From Chloroflexota bacterium (GTDB taxonomy: Bacteria > Chloroflexota > Anaerolineae > J102), in assembly GCA_013152695.1 (NCBI GenBank), contig JAADFV010000185.1, positions 1 through 7,248 on the forward strand: a stretch of 7,248 nt of DNA, read 5' to 3'. Positions 5,537 to 7,248 of this stretch are shown in pieces. The notes under the pieces are model-generated. The model saw only the letters and a list, made by a program, of their open reading frames with translations, searched no databases and was not told the DNA's origin. Every line of letters starts with the position of its first letter. Positions within the stretch are counted from its first letter, which is position 1. The translations under genes and the position numbers were made by a program.

Positions 5537-7024
5537 TTAAGGCCAGAAACTGATCAGGGCAGAGGCATTGACATCACGCAAAAGGACATCAACGGCAGGA
5601 TTGATTTTATCGAGGAATAAATTGGGGAATAGCCCAATGAGGAAAAACAGGAGGATCAGTGGTACCAGAACCCAGATTTCGCGAGCGCTTAAATCATCGA
5701 GCTTTTCATTGGCAGGATTGTCCAACGGCCCTTGCAGCATCCCGCGTACCGCTGCCAGCAAATACCAGGCAGCAAAAATCACGCCGGCCGTCCCCAACAC
5801 AGCCCAGAGGCGATTTGCCTGGAAGGCGCCAAGCAAAATCGTAAATTCACCGACAAAGCCGTTCAGGCCAGGAAGACCCACTGAAGCCATGACGACGATG
5901 AGGAATAGGGCACTATAAATAGGTATCTGCTTCCAGAGGCCACCAAATTCCGATAGCATACGGGTGTGGCGACGATCATAAATCATGCCCACCATCAAAA
6001 ATAGGGCGCCGGTAGAAAGCCCGTGATTGACACTCTGCAACACGGCGCCGGAAAGCCCCTGTTTGTTGAGGCTGGCCACACCTAACATCACAAAACCAAG
6101 GTGGGCAATCGAGCTGTAAGCCACCAGAGATTTGACATCTTTTTGTACCAGGGCAACAAGGGCACCGTAGAGAATACCCACCAGAGCGAGTCCCGCTATC
6201 CAGGGGACAAAGGCCTGGGTGGCGTTGGGAAAGAGGGGTAAGCAAAACCGCAGGAATCCATACGTCCCCATTTTCAGCAACACCCCAGCCAGAATCACAG
6301 AACCGGCGGTGGGTGCTTCTACGTGGGCATCAGGGAGCCAGGTATGGAAGGGGAAGAGGGGAACTTTGATGGCAAAAGCGAGGGCAAAAGCCAGAAATGC
6401 CCAGGTCTGAACCGTAGGACTCAAGGTAATTTGGCGGATTTCTGCCCAATCGAAGCTACCAGTCTGCCAGTATAGCAGCAAAATCACGACCAGCATCAAA
6501 GCAGAGCCGGCCATCGTATAAAGGAAGAACTTCACGGCGGCATAGACACGTCGCTTTCCGCCCCATCGCCCGATCAGGAAGTACATGGGAATGAGGGTGA
6601 ATTCCCAAAAAACGAAGAACAAAACCAGATCGAGTGAGAGAAATACACCCAACATCCCCGTCTGCTGAATCAGGAGGAGAATCAAGAAAGCGCGCAGATT
6701 GTCCTTGATGTTCTCCCAGGAAAAAAGGACGACTACCGGCCCCAGCAGGGTCGTCAGCAGGACCAAAAAGAGGCTGATCCCATCCACGCCCAAGTGGTAG
6801 GAAATATTCAACTGCGGAATCCAGAGCAGATACTCTTGAAACTGCATATTGCCTGTATTCGTCCAATTGAGCAGCAGCCCCAGGGAGACGATGAAATCAA
6901 GCAGCGTCGTAAGCAGCGCTATCCACCTGACGAGTCGCTCATTGGAAGCAAGAAGAAGCAGAAGCGCCCCTAGCGTTGGCAGCCAAATAATAAGGGACAG
7001 GAGAGGAATTGCTGTGAGATCCAT
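5537..7024 (-). CDS. nuoM: NADH-quinone oxidoreductase subunit M
   Basis: A complete 495-residue antiporter-like subunit of complex I, located in the membrane arm between NuoL and NuoN. Conserved features: GVDGISLFLVLL near 80, FWEFTLIPMYFLIG with Glu141, IKVPLFPFHTWLPDAH with Lys220, LLKMGTYGFLRF with Lys251, AYSSIAHLGFVMLG, NHGLSTGALF with His334, and GLNGFVGEF with Glu393. Glu141, Lys220, Lys251 and Glu393 correspond to E. coli NuoM Glu144, Lys234, Lys265 and Glu407, the residues of the proton path. Length and helix pattern are normal for the family (about 490-510). The ATG at 7024 is preferred; a TTG two codons upstream (7030) directly follows an in-frame TAA and is the only other choice. 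Neither has a visible ribosome binding site. Spacing to nuoN is 28 nt, while the gap to nuoL is about 155 nt and repeat-filled. Confidence 0.96.
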   Translation of the reverse strand: MDLTAIPLLSLIIWLPTLGALLLLLASNERLVRWIALLTTLLDFIVSLGLLLNWTNTGNMQFQEYLLWIPQLNISYHLGVDGISLFLVLLTTLLGPVVVLFSWENIKDNLRAFLILLLIQQTGMLGVFLSLDLVLFFVFWEFTLIPMYFLIGRWGGKRRVYAAVKFFLYTMAGSALMLVVILLLYWQTGSFDWAEIRQITLSPTVQTWAFLAFALAFAIKVPLFPFHTWLPDAHVEAPTAGSVILAGVLLKMGTYGFLRFCLPLFPNATQAFVPWIAGLALVGILYGALVALVQKDVKSLVAYSSIAHLGFVMLGVASLNKQGLSGAVLQSVNHGLSTGALFLMVGMIYDRRHTRMLSEFGGLWKQIPIYSALFLIVVMASVGLPGLNGFVGEFTILLGAFQANRLWAVLGTAGVIFAAWYLLAAVRGMLQGPLDNPANEKLDDLSAREIWVLVPLILLFFLIGLFPNLFLDKINPAVDVLLRDVNASALISFWP

Positions 7025-7060
7025 GGACAATTAGCGGTTTGAGTGCAGACGTGGAAAGTG

Positions 7061-7136
7061 GGGAGCAGGGAGCAAGAAGTAAGAACAGGGAGCAAGAAGC
7101 AGGAAGTAAGAAGCAAGAAGCAGGGAGTAAGAAGTA
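7061..7136. repeat. Array of about eleven 7-bp repeats between nuoL and nuoM
   Basis: Contiguous heptamers of consensus RGRAGYA run from 7061 to 7136; the main forms are GGGAGCA, AGAAGCA and AGAAGTA, with one 6-bp unit (AGAACA, 7082-7087). The plus strand is almost purely A and G, so the nuo-sense RNA carries a pyrimidine-rich stretch about 37 nt before the nuoM start. There is no spacer structure of the CRISPR kind. Confidence 0.85.
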
Positions 7137-7179
7137 AGAAGGTGGTAATGGCTGAAGGCTGTCGTCTAAAGCGTTTGCA

Positions 7180-7248
7180 CTAGCCGAGTAGTAGCATCAA
7201 GGCTAATAAGCCGACTACTCCCACAAAGAGGGAGAGGGCATAGAGACC
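7180..7248 (-). CDS. nuoL: NADH-quinone oxidoreductase subunit L, C-terminal end (partial)
   Basis: The minus-strand frame entering at the window edge gives 22 residues of hydrophobic helix (GLYALSLFVGVVGLLALMLL, then LG) and ends at TAG (7182-7180). A last transmembrane helix directly before nuoM is what the end of NuoL, the distal antiporter-like subunit of complex I, looks like. The identity rests on gene order more than on sequence, because so little is present. Confidence 0.75.
   Translation of the reverse strand, partial: GLYALSLFVGVVGLLALMLLLG

Noticed and set aside
5568..5918. Plus-strand frames inside nuoM and nuoN
   Set aside because: They are antisense to strongly conserved complex I genes and have Arg/Ser-rich composition typical of shadow frames.
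7061..7136. CRISPR array
   Set aside because: The repeats are 7 bp and directly adjacent, with no spacers and no cas genes.

Overview
The window looks like a piece of a Chloroflexota (probably Anaerolineae-like) chromosome. This is an inference from three things: the nuoL-nuoM-nuoN order, a secreted beta-helix protein ending in a 'YLP...LRN' tail of a kind I associate with that phylum, and spacers filled with short tandem repeats and remnants of toxin-antitoxin-type genes. Every gene I can support lies on the minus strand, so the window reads from right to left.

Right part (about 4041-7248): the end of a respiratory complex I operon. It holds the last 22 codons of nuoL, a spacer with an array of about eleven 7-bp repeats, a complete nuoM, and nuoN. 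NuoM and NuoN are antiporter-like proton-pumping membrane subunits of NADH:quinone oxidoreductase, and the charged residues of the proton path can be seen in both. The nuoN reading frame is broken near its 5' end. A 26-codon N-terminal segment (from 5508) and the main frame (from 5402) are offset by one base, and the break can be confined to 5425-5432. Repaired, the protein would be 488 residues, the normal length. Four more 7-bp repeats follow the nuoN stop, then a 17-bp hairpin that pairs fully only in the nuo-sense RNA.

Middle part (about 2260-4040): a string of damaged or reduced defence and toxin-antitoxin genes. These are a 5'-truncated PD-(D/E)XK nuclease of the PGN_0703 / PDDEXK_13 type, a short C-terminal relic of a PIN-domain protein, and a nucleotidyltransferase (MNT)-HEPN pair joined by an ATGA overlap. 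The HEPN partner appears to have lost its central helices by an in-frame deletion.

Left part (1-2260): a secreted right-handed beta-helix protein with seven exact-length 30-residue repeats and a choice-of-anchor Q-like C-terminal region. Downstream of it lie a DUF4258-like pseudogene and the start of a DUF2283 gene, joined by a TAATG overlap and leaving the window at base 1.

I see no tRNA, rRNA, CRISPR array, intact transposase or riboswitch. I found no convincing new multi-gene system. The most unusual features are the pattern of gene decay beside an otherwise normal nuo operon, the precisely placed nuoN frameshift, the internally deleted HEPN gene and the heptamer-phased spacer repeats.
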